From Chrysomallon squamiferum (Eukaryota; Mollusca; Gastropoda; Neomphalida; Peltospiridae), in contig CM022677.1 of assembly GCA_012295275.1 (NCBI GenBank), positions 14,817,943 through 14,881,942 on the forward strand: a stretch of DNA of 64,000 nucleotides, written 5' to 3'. Made by a program: the position numbers and the translations under genes. Under the pieces are notes generated by a model. The model was not told where the DNA came from. It did not search any database and saw only the letters and a program-made list of their open reading frames with translations. Of this stretch, positions 22,201 through 34,399 are shown one piece after another (position 1 is the stretch's first letter; each line of letters starts with the position of its first letter).

Positions 22201-24170
22201 CAATAACACAACAACTCTCCAGACTTCTTCACAACAAGCACACAATTACACAGACCTCTCCACTCTTCACAACAAGACACACAACACAGACTCTCCACTC
22301 TTCACAACAAGCACACAATAACACAGGTCTCTCCACTCTTCACAACAAGCACACAATAACACAGGTCTCTCCACTCTTCACAACAAGCACACAATAACAC
22401 AGACCTCTCCACTCTTCACAACAAGCACACAATAACACAGACCTCTCCACTCTTCACAACAAGCACACAATAACACAGGTCTCTCTTCTCTTCACAACAA
22501 GCACACAATAACACAGGTCTCTCCTCTTCACAACAAAGACACCTCTCCACTCTTTCACAACAAGCACACAATAACACAGACCTCTCCACTCTTCACAACA
22601 AGCACACAATAACACAGGTCTCCACTCTTCACAACAAGCACACACAATAACACAGACCTCTCTCTCACAACTCTTCACAACAAGTCTCCATACAAATAAC
22701 ACAGACCTCTCCACTCTTCACAACAAGCACACAATAACACAGACCTCTCCACTCTTCACAACAAGCACACAACAACACAGACCTCTCCACTCTTCACAAC
22801 AACACAATAACACAGACCTCTCCACTCTTTCAACAAGCTCACAATAACACTCTCACTTCAACAACAAAATCACATGACCTCTCCACTCTAACAAGACACA
22901 ACAACACACCTCTCCACTCTTCACAACAACAAGCACAATAACACAGACCTCTCAACTCTTCACAACAAACACACAATAACACAGACATCTCCTCTCAAAC
23001 AACAAGATCACAATAACACAGACCTCTCCACAACAAAACAAGCACACAATAACACAGGTCTCCACTCTTCACAACAAGCACACACATAACACAGACCTCT
23101 CTTCAACAAGCACTTCACAACAAACAACAACAAATAACACAGGACCTCTCAACTCTTCACAACAAGGACACAAAATACACAGACCTCTCAACTCTTCACA
23201 ACAAGCACACAATAACACAGACAAAACTCTTCACAACAACACACAATAACACAGACCTCTCACTCTTCACAACAAGCAACAATAACACAGACCTCTCACT
23301 CTTCACAACAAGCACACAATAACACAGACCTCTCAACTCTTCACAACAACAAGCACACAAATAACACAGACCTCTCCACTCTTCACAACAAGCACACAAA
23401 GAACACAGGTCTCTCCACTCTTCACAACAAACAACACAATAACACAGACCTCTCCACTCTTCACAACAAACAAGCACACAATAACACAGGTCCTCTCAAC
23501 TCTTTCACAACAAACACAATAACAGATCAACCTCTCAAATTCACAACACACAAGACCTCACAACACTCTCTTCAACAACAAGAACACAGACTCTCCACAA
23601 CAACAACACACAATAACACAGACCTCCACTCTTCAACAAGCACAACAAGCAACAACAAACACAGAAACTCTCCTCTCTTCACAACAAGCACACAATAACA
23701 GACAGGTCTCACAACAAAACAACAAACACACACCTGGCCTCCACTCCACTCTTCACAACAACAAACACACAACACTCTCTCAACTCAACACAACAACAAC
23801 ACAATAACTTCTCAACAAAAACAAAGTAAAACAACACAAACCTCTTCACAACAAGCACACAATAACACAGACCTCTCAACACTCTCACTTCAACAAACAC
23901 ACACAGACTCCTCACAAACAAACAACAACACAAACAATCTTCACAACTCAACACAACCTCTCCAAGAACAAGCAACAAAACACAGACCTCTCAGCTCTTC
24001 ACAACAAACAAAAAAAACAACACAGACAGGTCCTCTCAGCTCACTTCACAAACACAACACAATAACACACAACACCACAACTTCTTCAACAAAAAGGGAG
24101 GTCCTCTCTAAAAACAAACACACAAAACACAAGGATCAACTCTTCAAACAACAAAAACAACACAACACAA
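19255..24170. repeat. ~38-bp minisatellite array, ~125 copies
   Basis: The monomer joins ACACAATAACACAGACCTCT to CCACTCTTCACAACAAGC (38 bp). Copies are regular from 19.26 to about 22.8 kb. They then lose or gain bases progressively, and from about 23.5 kb only C/A-rich scraps of the motif remain. A common variant has AGGTCT in place of AGACCT. The plus strand is almost free of G. The array ends directly at the 5' remains of the LINE. Long minus-strand open frames here are a composition effect. Confidence 0.95.
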
Positions 24171-24389
24171 TGAACACACAAGCCTCAAGCAACAACGTCA
24201 ACAAAACCAATTTCAGGAAGAACATTCCAAGACACCACGTCCAAAAACATCAACCAAGCCAAAGAGACACACCAACATAAAATACTAAGCATGACAGTAC
24301 ACAATAACAATCAAAACATCGACATAATTAATATATACAGCCCACCCACTCCCACACTACACACCTTAAACCCACAACTTAAACAAAAT

Positions 24390-24735
24390 GATAACAACAA
24401 ACAAGAAGCTCATTATAGTGGGCAATTTCAACTGTCACAACACCTTATGGGGTGGCTCAACAGACAACAGTCCTGGAATCATCCTAGAAAATTTCATACA
24501 GCAAAACCAGCTGTTCTGTCTGAACGATGGAACACACGTACACCAGCGACATCAATGGTGACCAATCCCCCATTGATCCAATATTCACAAGTAAGGACAT
24601 CACAGTGCTCTGTGAATGGCAAGTGCTCAATGAATTAAACAGCAACCTTCACCTAATACTCACCAGCAAGAACACTTTCTCAGACAGAGCCATTTTCACA
24701 CTCAAATGGAACTTCAAGAAAGCGGACTGGTAAGG
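24390..24735 (+). pseudogene. LINE endonuclease domain remnant
   Basis: The text LIIVGNFNCHNTLWGG matches the GDFNxHxxxWG motif of apurinic-type LINE endonucleases, but the catalytic Asp is Asn (AAT at 24424-24426). A frameshift near 24525 separates this from the rest (MEHTYTSDINGDQSPIDPIF onward), which ends at TAA/TAG near 24733. Confidence 0.75.
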
Positions 24736-24899
24736 CTTCTATAAAGCATGCAGAAACATCACCAAACAGAACCCCAATGACATCAACACCTACTGCACAT
24801 CACTCACCAACACGATATACTCCACTGCAAACAAATTCATACCCAAAACCAGACAATGCACTGGTGAAGTTTCCAACCTAATAAGAACACTCTGAATTC

Positions 24900-25745
24900 T
24901 TTTGCAACAACATCAACCACAAAACATCAGTCAAAGACATGTGGGCCAAAGTAAAAATCATCCAAGGAAAAATTCCCCACAGAATCAACACTCTCAGCAA
25001 AAACAACATCACATTCACAGACAAACAAAAAGCAGACCTACTCAGCAAAACCTTCGCCAAGTCCAGCAGCAACTCGAACTTCCCACTGAAATTCACAAAG
25101 AGAATACTGGACAACCCAACAATCGACAAACATTCCGCAGACACAGAACACTTGAAATACAATCAACTCTTCAACATCAGCGAATTAAAACATGCACTCA
25201 AAAACAAGAAAAGTACTGCCACGGGGCCAGATAAAATAAGCTACACAATACTACAATACCTACCAGATGAAATACTACTCTTCATATTCAATCTCTACAA
25301 CACAATATGGACCACAGGCAAAATTCAGAAAAAACAGGAAACACGCCGAATGTTTCAGCTTGCCCAAACCACACAAAGATCACTCACTACCCAACAGCTA
25401 CAGACCGATCATGCTGATGTCACACATGTGCATGGTATGGAGGGAAGGACTGCTCGTCAAATTAATCAACAACAACATCAAAGGCAACATGTTCAACTTC
25501 ATTAAAGACTTTATCAACAACAGATCCGTAGCAGTCAAAGTGAACAGTCACACCTCAGAGAAAACGACAGTCGACAATGGCATCCCACAAGGATCCGTGA
25601 TCTCTCCAACACTCTTCAACATCTACATCAATGACATCGTCACAGCACTCGACACCAAAAATCAACCAACTGAACCAATAAACACAGCACTCTTTGCAGA
25701 CGACTGCGACTTTTGGCGTGCAGGCAGAAACAAATACAAAAAGAC
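24900..25745 (+). pseudogene. LINE reverse transcriptase remnant
   Basis: Conserved RT blocks are visible: STATGPDKISYTILQYLPDE, then NSYRPIMLMS in a shifted frame, GIPQGSVISPTLFNIYINDI, and the catalytic FADD box (TTT GCA GAC GAC at 25693-25704). At least two frame changes interrupt it and a TAA follows the FADD block. Confidence 0.85.
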
Positions 25746-26129
25746 CTAAACAACATAAACGACTGAACATTGAAATGGGGCATAAAGATTTCTCTTTCCA
25801 AAACGACATACCTCCTTTTCAACAAAAAAACAGGCAACAACAAAATCACACTAAACATCAACCACAACGTCATAACACAAACCAAAACATTCACATTTCT
25901 AGCCAACATTCAACAGCCAACTCAACTTCGGATGACACATACACAACATAATTGCATCCTGCAAAAAAACACTCTATCTTCTAAAGCTAATTTCCGGAAC
26001 CAGTTGGGGAGCAAATGAGTCAATGCTAATTCTGATATACAAATCATGTATTCTCTCCAGGCTCGACTATGGAGCCATGGCTTACTTGAATGCTCCCGAA
26101 CACTCTTTAACAAAAACTAGAGGCATATA

Positions 26130-27240
26130 TCTACATTTCAAACTACTGACCTACTGACCTACCTACCTATCTGTCTCTCTGTGTGTCTGCTATATGTTAG
26201 ATTACATATAACCTACTGAACTACCTACTATCTAAATATATCTATTGAACTACTGACCTACCTTCCTGTCTGTTTATCTATCCACATTACAGATCGATAA
26301 CTATCCTTCAATCATCTATCCAACTCCCTGTCACACTGCCTAGCTACATATCTAACTAAGCCTAGATAGCTACATTACAACCTGTGTATTTTACTGTGTG
26401 TCTACACTCTCAGCCTGGCACACAAACACACATGACAGAAAGAAGAAAACACAGAATAGATAGATAGACACTGACATGTTTGTCTATCTGCCTAAATTCA
26501 TCTACATCCATCAATTCATTTTTTAACTTCTACTGATCTAACTGTCTATCAGTCTGTCAACATCTCTCTCTCTTTCTTTCTGTTTATCTTCCTGTTTATC
26601 TCTTTACCTGTTAATCTCCCATCAGACAGTCAGTCTCATATCTGTCAATCATCTTAACTTCTTCTGCACTAATTTCTAATTTGTAATGTAGAAACACACA
26701 GATCTTTTGCACTGTCATTAGTCATTACATATTTGAATTTTTTCTGTTCCCTTCCATAATAACTAAGAATCATCCACTGTTAACTATTGGAGAATAATCA
26801 ATCCACACTGATGTGTATTGTCAACAACTTCCATAATAACTAAGAATCATCCACTGTTAACTATTGGAGAATAATCAATCAACATTGATGTGTATTGACA
26901 ACAACCTCTCTGTCTGGAAACTGCTTTGGAATGAAAAATCCTTAATATAACCTTTATAGTCTTCTCCATATTCTTGTAACTGAAGCTGATTCCAGAATCA
27001 TGTCTTTCCTGTAGATACAATAATAAAATTTAATAGAATAATTATTTAGAAGTATTTTTCCATTGTGTTTTATTGTCTGTAATGTTAGAAAGACATTATT
27101 ATAAATAAATATCATCTGTCTTATTATAATAGGGTTTAATAATAAATAACAAATAATTTAAATAAAAATTTAGATATCTAAAAAAAAAGGATCAATTCAA
27201 CTAAAAAAAGTGTGTTTTATAAAGATAATTGAAAATATTT
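26130..27240. other. Spacer with short tandem motifs
   Basis: CTAC/CTGT-rich low-complexity sequence follows the LINE to about 26.65 kb. Then come the 77-bp tandem duplication at 26751-26904 and AT-rich sequence. I see no gene. Confidence 0.6.
26751..26904. repeat. 77-bp direct tandem duplication
   Basis: CTTCCATAATAACTAAGAAT at 26751 recurs at 26828. The two 77-bp copies differ by only a few bases. Confidence 0.95.
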
Positions 27241-27995
27241 CTTTATGAAAAATGTTCTAATACTAAACAAGAAGAATGCATTGATTAGAATGCGTTATCA
27301 TCAGCCTATGAAAAATGTAAGGCATTTTAGTTAAATAACTAATTTTTAACTAATTTTTTTGTACCACCTCTAATGAATTGAATATGGAAATAAATATTAA
27401 AATAAAAAATTATAAATGATTTCAAGTACTGTTTTACAACAACGTACTCAGAGTTGTCAGCTATGCAGTTTTAGCAGAGTAACGTTTCCACATTATGGTA
27501 ATATTCATCTGCCAATTTGAGTGAAAATTATTTATTTTATTTTATTTTATTATTATTATTATTATTATTATTATATTGTTGTTTGTTGTTGTTTTTTTTT
27601 TTGGCTGGCGACGTCTTTATAATAACTGAAAAAAAAATATCTAAGTAAATCAATAAATGAAAAAAAAAAATAGTACGAAATGGGTACAAGATGGTATGAC
27701 GTCAAAATCATACACACACCCAATTAATAATAATAATATAAAAAAAAAAAATGTTTCGACCTTTTCAGCAATTACTACTCAATAACAGACATCTATGTAT
27801 AAGCCGCATTGGTTATATGATATATTTCTCCAAGTTACCTCTAATAATCCATGTAGAATTGATTGCATTATGAAGGAATTCGTGTTTAAATGTTTGTAAA
27901 CACTGAACGGCGTTCGACGCTGCCATCTTGGATTTCCATCGGAAGTTTCCGTGCCCGATCGGCGTAATTTGTGCCGTTACCAGTAATCGTTCCTG
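27240..27995 (-). repeat. Dispersed repeat, inverted relative of the 57.3-58.6 kb transposon
   Basis: The minus strand matches the plus strand of 57715-58400 over several blocks. One is the segment around AGACATCTATGTAT (27785-27798), which matches ATACATAGATGTCT near 57862. Others are TGACGTCATACCATCT-like sequence and GTACTTGAAA. The terminal inverted repeats seen at the 57-58 kb copy are not evident here, so this copy may be truncated or older. Confidence 0.65.
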
Positions 27996-28004
27996 ATGGT
28001 CCAT
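27813..28004 (-). CDS. Short ORF inside the dispersed repeat, doubtful
   Basis: This ORF has 63 codons from ATG 28004. An internal ATG near 27932 has a good context (AAGATGG) and opens a frame reading MAASNAVQCLQTFKHEFLHN. The related sequence at 57.7-57.8 kb has lost this frame. It could be a 5' exon or transposon ORF. Confidence 0.2.
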   Translation of the reverse strand: MDHQERLLVTAQITPIGHGNFRWKSKMAASNAVQCLQTFKHEFLHNAINSTWIIRGNLEKYII

Positions 28005-28029
28005 GCTACCAAAAGTATTCTACTCGAAA

Positions 28030-30290
28030 TTGTAGTCGAATTTACAATATGTTGACGGTCTGACTTTGCTTTTATTATTTTTTGAAACTTTTATTATTAA
28101 ATAGCTTTCAAATAATATCCTAAATATGGTGTATTGGATATGTGCAAATATACAAAACATTTCAAATAAAAACAAAATAAATCAAAAAAAATAAATCAAA
28201 AATAAAGGAACTGGTTGTTTAAAAGACAAATAAAACGCAGGGAATGTTAATAAGCCGGTTCTGTTTGCTATACAATAGTATGCAAAATTAGTTTTTTTCA
28301 TCTAAAAGCAGCAAATCTGATTTATCGTTACCTCGCATTTGCGAGGGGTGATCTATTTCAGAAGTTCGTGGTCTACGGGAAATAACTCTATTTAACACAT
28401 TGGTAAATATACAAAAAAGACTGAGTGTTGAGTAAACTATATATATATATATATAAAGAAAAAAAGACAAAAACAAAAAAGAAGAAATCACCAGGAATAA
28501 TCATTTCTTACTCTTTTCTTTTCTCCTTGTTTCAGTATTCTTTATTAATTATTATTTTATTTATCATTTTAATTAGTATTATTGTAGTTATTGTTGTTGT
28601 TTTTGTCGTTAATGTCGTTATGTAACATATTATTGCTGTCGTCATTATAAACAAAGAAACAGTTATAATAGATAAATAGATTAGACACACACACACACAC
28701 ACACAAACGTATTATTATTATTACTTGTTTTTGGTTTGTTTGTTAATTAAGTTAATTAATTTGCGTTTTATCTCATAGAAAACTTAGCTTGTCCATGTGA
28801 AAAATGTTCTTGTTCAAGTAAATGTAACTCAGTTTTCACCATCCTTCTCACGTTTTCAATATTAACGCTACGTCTTATTTCTCTCCAGATTATTTCTAGT
28901 TGAACATTAATTGTCTAATTATGAATTTATTTTAACAGTGGATAATAGAATATTACTTCCTTGTATAGTCTCCCAATAGTTAATTAAGAATTAATCTGTA
29001 ACAGCGCAGTTACAGAACTTGTCTTATAATATACATGGTTCATCTCCCTTTTCTCGCCTTTTTACTTTATTTTTAATAATGCCTGTTTAACGTTTCTCAA
29101 TATTCTAGACTATTCAAGTATTTATGCAAGATAAATATCAACAATATGGAGAAGCTAATTTATCTTAAAGTCGCCTGACTTTTTCGTGTTTTTTTTTTTC
29201 TCTTCCGAATAATAGAATAAAGTACCATTTCTATAAAACTAGACAAAGCGTTGTGTATATTTTACAAATATAATTGTTCTAATAATAATAACAGTGACGT
29301 GCAAAAGATGAAGATGATTTCAATAATCATATCCATAAATGTTTATTTTTAATTCAACTCGTTCTGGTAATTAACTTTTGACAAGTATATATTAAGAAAT
29401 GTGGTATTTGTTCGTCCTTATTTATTTATTTATTTGTTTTGCGAAAAGAAACGTTTGGGTGTTAAACTTGCAAAAACAATGCCTGGGCTTTTTCAGACGT
29501 GTAGCTGACTGTCTGGATAACATGTGTTTTAAGTAATAAAAACCATGTAACATAGTTTTGTTTTTCAAATCGTATTTGAGTATCTACTGAAACACGAAAC
29601 TTTGAAGTTTTCTAGACGTAATTTGTGATGCTGGACTATAAACAAATAAGATTTCAGTTTTATATGAATAAACTGAGGTGCAACCAAAAATAGAATGATG
29701 TAGAAGAAAAAATACCACTATTTATTACTGATTATTTTTCTTAAATAAATTAATTAATTAATTTAATTTTAAAATCGACTGCACAATTTAAATCATGGAT
29801 GTTGGATATTAATGTTATATGCATTACATATGTATTTCAGTTTAATCTGACATTTTAAAAGATTCAGGAAAGATTTTATTGATCACTGGAGAAGTAAGAT
29901 TAGTATTTACTTGAAAGTAAAGCCATGCAGTAAATGCTATGTTTCGTCTATCTAACTGTTCATATCCTCATACCATAAAACACTAACTCAGGAGGTTAGG
30001 CATGTTTTCTATGATGTAACTTACAAAGTTTAATATTTTCATCTTTTTATTATCATTTTCATATATTTTTCCCCACAAATTATTTCAATTAAACAGAAAA
30101 TACAGATTATAAAAAATTGGAAACAATTTTCATTTGCAAATTTCTGAATTTTTTAAAATTTTTAATCGCTGTTATTCTTATTTATCAGTCTAACCTTGCG
30201 CCCACTCAACTTCTCCTTTGTATTTCATACAGTTTTACAAAAGATTATTAATCTGTATGTTTCTCTATATTCTTACCTTCTGCTAGAAGC
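28030..30290. other. AT-rich spacer
   Basis: No gene, RNA or complex repeat is recognisable here. There is only an (AT)n at 28438-28455, a (CA)n at about 28684-28704 and AT-rich low complexity. Confidence 0.6.
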
Positions 30291-30294
30291 AGAA

Positions 30295-31008
30295 CACGTT
30301 AGAAGGCGCAATATTAACGTCATAAATTATATATCACTACACATTAAAATGATAATTTCAAGTAAGAACATCGATTATAGAGAATACCTGTATTTTGGGA
30401 AATACAGAGCGTAATATAGAGTTTAATTTAAAAATTTTAAATTTTTATTTTAGTTATTATTATTATTACTATTATTATTATTATTTATAAAAAAATAGAA
30501 GAAAATTTAAATGATATTCCATTATGTATACAAAGAGCCCAGTTTACTATAAAGCATAACATAATTATAAAATAAGATAGTTTTAATTAAGGATACTGCT
30601 AATTAAACGAATACACATCATATTAATTGTAAACAAGTACAAATAAAGTGATATTTTTAATTAAGTATACCGTTGTATACACGAATAAATTATATAACAT
30701 CACATAATTATAAGCAAGTAAAAATAAATGACAGTTTTACTTAAGAATGTCGCTACTTACACTGATAATGTTGCCCCTCAGTTATAAAAATTAATTTTAA
30801 TAACTATTTATGTACTGCCTTTTGTTTCTCAGTTTAGAATAAATCTGAAAATGTTGCTGAGTTTCAGATTAATCAAATTATTTCTCATAGTAAACAAATC
30901 GTCGAATTAAATTAGATGAGTTTATTAACTTTTATTAAGTGAATTTGACAAACTTCAGCTGAGCGAATTTTTGCGGATTTTGGATATGTCTTCAGAAAAA
31001 AGAAAAGA

Positions 31009-31048
<40 letters not shown>

Positions 31049-32550
31049 TATATATATATATATTGCAATTTGTGCTGGATCATATGAACTGCCACATACT
31101 ATTAAAGAATCTACTGTTATCTTTCAGGATACCATTCAGTATATTCTGTGGATCAAGCTAATAAGATTAAATCCTAGTTAGACAGTGATGGCGTGTAAAA
31201 ATTAAGCAGCGAAAATTATCAGTGCAAATAGTGCATTGTCATAATAAAAACACTACGTTACTTTTGCCGTGTAAAATCACAGTTGCTAATGAACTAACAT
31301 TTTTATCTGGTTGCGATATTTTATTCCTGAATATTCACTGTACTTCTCAACTAGAAATATCAAGATGAATATCACTTCACATATAATTAATTATTTGCTA
31401 TTATCTAACAATGTAACCTCAGCTTTTCTATACTCACCTGTCTAGAAAAAGAAAATCAATATTTAATTATCAGTACAATCTCAGGTGCACCTAAAAACTA
31501 ATCCAGATTTTGTTTGACGCTATTCTGTTAGTTTCATTAGAACTGTTGTGAGAACGGATTTTATTAGGCCGCGTAATGTTATCAGAGAAAGATTTCGTCG
31601 AGTTAAAAACTAAATACAAGTATAAAATAATAATAAATGATGATTTATTTATAATATAATTAAATGAGAAATTATGAAATCATATCAAAAATACTCAGTT
31701 GTATCAATATACATTTAATCATATCACAATATATTTAATTATATCAAAATATATTTAATCATATCAAAAAATTGTTAATTATATCAAAAATACTTAATTA
31801 TATCAAAATATATTTCATCATATGAAAATATATTTCACTGATTACTTATAAATTGATTTATTTATAATATACTTAAATGAGAAACGTGAACTTTTATAGA
31901 ACAGTGATTTTTAACTAAAGTGTACCGCTATTAGCACTGATAATTTTACCCACTGATTTCAAAATAAGAAGCAATTTTAATATATTGTCTTATTAGAGAT
32001 TATCGGTTATATTAGTGTATAAATATGGAATTTCATTCTCGATTAACTATATATATATGTATACATCTGTAATTATCAATATAACCTGTGGTGTAATACT
32101 AGTTTCCGACTTTTAAAATGAATATCAAAATATATTTGCCTTAAACATTTTATTTGCTACCATGTGTCCACATACTAACCTTTTAATTAACGGTTCTATT
32201 TTGTAAAATCTTCAGAATATTAAATATGTATTATCTGCGAGTGTATATACATCCATATGTACCTGTCTTCATAAAAAAAAAAGAGTAAAATTATGCTATT
32301 TAAATTTATTTTTCTGAATCTGAATGTATAAGTAAAATACCTTTTGTAAACTTAGATTACAAATGTGTTACAAGTTTTTGGAAGAGATGTGTATTGCATT
32401 CGTAACAGTTCATTCAAATTTATCTTAAAAGACATAAATATCGAAAAACAAGGCAATAACAGAAAATGAAAACATTATATTTATTTTAAAAGATATCAAA
32501 ATTAGTAATTATAACAAGTGTAAGTTAAATAGATATTTCTCTGTACAGAA
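30295..32550. repeat. Segmental duplication 1, right copy
   Basis: This is the direct-orientation counterpart of 9040-11790, shorter because of deletions. It also carries the shared 3'-UTR segment CTGTACAGAGAAATATC (minus strand) and an AATAAA near 32480. It contains (AAT)n/(AT)n at 31013-31062 and a ~20-bp tandem repeat at 31678-31840. Confidence 0.75.
31678..31840. repeat. ~20-bp tandem repeat
   Basis: About eight copies of ATATATTTAATCATATCAAA with substitutions and small indels. Confidence 0.85.
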
Positions 32551-32801
32551 ATGTTTACTCTCAAAAGTGTACTGAGATTGCCAGCATCCTATTCCCTGTA
32601 TAAAATCCAGAATTTTCACCTGCTTAATAAAATAAATGTTTTACTGTATATAAATAAGACTTAAGAACATAAATTTCATGTAATAATTAAATGTAGATCA
32701 ATAAATATCAGAATAACCTGTGTAATATAAGTTCTTGCTAAAGAAAAAGAAACGGAGATATATGAGAAAGAGAAACATAAATAAATAAATAAATAAATAA
32801 A

Positions 32802-32841
<40 letters not shown>

Positions 32842-33033
32842 GTAGTAGTAATAATGATAAAAACAATAGTAATACAATTCTACTATTACTACTACTACTA
32901 GTAATAATAGTGGTAAAACAAAAAAGCATCTCTTATACCACATTTTTTAAGAAAGGTTCAATTTTTTGTTTTTCACCTGCCATTTGACATCCAAAGTATT
33001 ATTTCCTTTCCAGTCAGAGTATGAACACGTTCA
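32480..33033 (-). CDS. 3' end of a second host gene, unrecognised
   Basis: An exon of 57 nt (32977-33033) has acceptor TGTTTTTATTTTTTAG and donor CAG|GTGAAA. It reads ERVHTLTGKEIILWMSNG after one split base. A second strong acceptor at 32620-32622 (TTTATTTTATTAAGCAG) opens a last exon. Reading that exon with the phase left by the first gives an immediate stop; other phases give about 19 codons. The 3' UTR is shared with the gene ending at 11.7 kb. The TLTGKEI string resembles ubiquitin/NEDD8 but the following residues do not. Confidence 0.35.
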
Positions 33034-33110
33034 CTAAAAAATAAAAACAATAAAAATTAATAGTAAGAAATTAAAATAAAATGAAATATGAATGAAATGT
33101 TGAATAAAAG

Positions 33111-33174
<64 letters not shown>

Positions 33175-33388
33175 CTCACATTTTTAACAATGCTGTTATG
33201 GTTAATCTATAAACTAACAGGCTCAGAGATCACATCCTGGCCTCAGCTTATTTTCAGAATTAATTATAGTAATGTAAAATTACTAAGCTGTCTGTTTAAT
33301 ATACTAACACTATTCTGAGAAAATATCTAAAATGTGCTTAGACTATATTTTTACAGAGTATCACCTAAAAATATTTGTTAGCAAAGCT

Positions 33389-33443
<55 letters not shown>
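32780..33443. repeat. Microsatellites around the exon
   Basis: AAAT/AAT repeats lie at 32777-32840, (CA)n at 33111-33170 (about 30 units) and (AAT)n at 33391-33443. Confidence 0.9.
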
Positions 33444-33446
<3 letters not shown>

Positions 33447-33584
33447 TTCAGTTTAATATCATGAAAGTATCTCTTTAGAAAATAAAATTTAATTTATACT
33501 GTTTTTAATAATTAATAAATTAATAATTTAATAAATAAATAAATAAAAACATCTACATTGTTTATATAAACATTAGTTTAACCA

Positions 33585-33784
33585 ATCAGATACTGAGATT
33601 CCGGGCACCTGCCATCGTATTTGGCTCGGGTTTTGTGACGTCAATTATGCGCTGTGACGACAGTGTTATTGGCGTCCCTACACAAAGCTGGTGGAAGTTG
33701 CGTAAACAAACTTTCGTAAAAGGAGCTAACATTCTTAAAATCTTTTAAAGTCACTTCATCTGGTGAAATTGGTAATTTAATAAG
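33585..33784 (+). promoter_or_regulatory. Candidate promoter and non-coding first exon
   Basis: This is a locally CpG-rich stretch in AT-rich DNA. It contains ACCAATCAG (CCAAT box), TGACGTCA (33636-33643) and a second TGACGACAG. It ends at a consensus splice donor, AATAAG|GTAAGA, after base 33784. A downstream acceptor at 34241-34243 would be the next exon. Confidence 0.4.
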
Positions 33785-34243
33785 GTAAGAGTTTTTTCAC
33801 TATTTAACTTACATAGGATCTTTGTTGCCCTATTCCCGGAGTATCTGCTATTGAGAATCCAACGCATCCAGTAATATTAATTAATTTTAACTATCGTTCT
33901 TTCATTTAGTTGTGAGACTCGGCAAGAGAGATATTTGGCTATCACTGTTATACTGTTACTAATTTATTACTTTATATAGTAAAATGTATTATAATATTAC
34001 TGGTTAAGAAATTATATGTGTACTGATTTGGCACTTAGATGTTGTTATTTCCACCTGACTTAAGGCAGTATTTTTAGAATGTAAATTTTCTTTACTAATA
34101 ATAACTGATTAGGTTTGCATTGTGCAAATCGGAGTTCTTTAGTTAAATTAAACATCAGTTTTTCTTTCAAACATTTGACATTCTAGTTTTTATTGATTAA
34201 AAGCAAAACCATTATAAGAAATATTAAATTATCATCCTTTCAG

Positions 34244-34378
34244 TGTGGTTCCCCCTTGGATAAGAATATCTGATGGCCCATGACATATGTTACTTGCACA
34301 GATCTGAATTGTCAGGGTGTGTTCAAGGTGGTGCATGCCCAACCACATAAGCCTGTATTGGAAGTTCATGTAACAGAG
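34244..34378 (+). CDS. Candidate second exon with start codon
   Basis: Acceptor ATCATCCTTTCAG begins the exon. An ATG at 34280 opens 33 codons starting MTYVTCTDLNCQGVFKVVHA and ending VHVTE at a GTGATT donor in phase 0. A preceding ATG at 34273 is in another frame. Reading on without splicing gives 17 more codons and a stop. Unrecognised. Confidence 0.35.
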
Positions 34379-34399
34379 GTGATTATTTTAATTTATATA

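Larger units (their letters stand above)
24170..26120 (+). mobile_element. Jockey-like non-LTR retrotransposon, degraded
   Basis: Pieces of an ORF2 appear in the correct order on the plus strand: an endonuclease (24390-24735), a reverse transcriptase (24900-25745) and a post-RT region (25745-26110) with SGTSWGAN and SRLDYGAMAYLNA. Reading changes frame at least five times, and there are stops, so it is not functional. The 5' end merges into the minisatellite, and the 3' end is followed by CTACTGACCTAC-type short repeats. The coding strand is strongly A/C-rich, like the minisatellite. Confidence 0.85.

Noticed and set aside
19826-23978. Cys/Val/Leu-rich minus-strand open frames
   Set aside because: They are by-products of the 38-bp minisatellite, which has few stop triplets on that strand.
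32977-33033. Ubiquitin or NEDD8 exon (TLTGKEI string)
   Set aside because: Only seven residues agree. The following residues do not fit the ubiquitin fold and the exon is too short.
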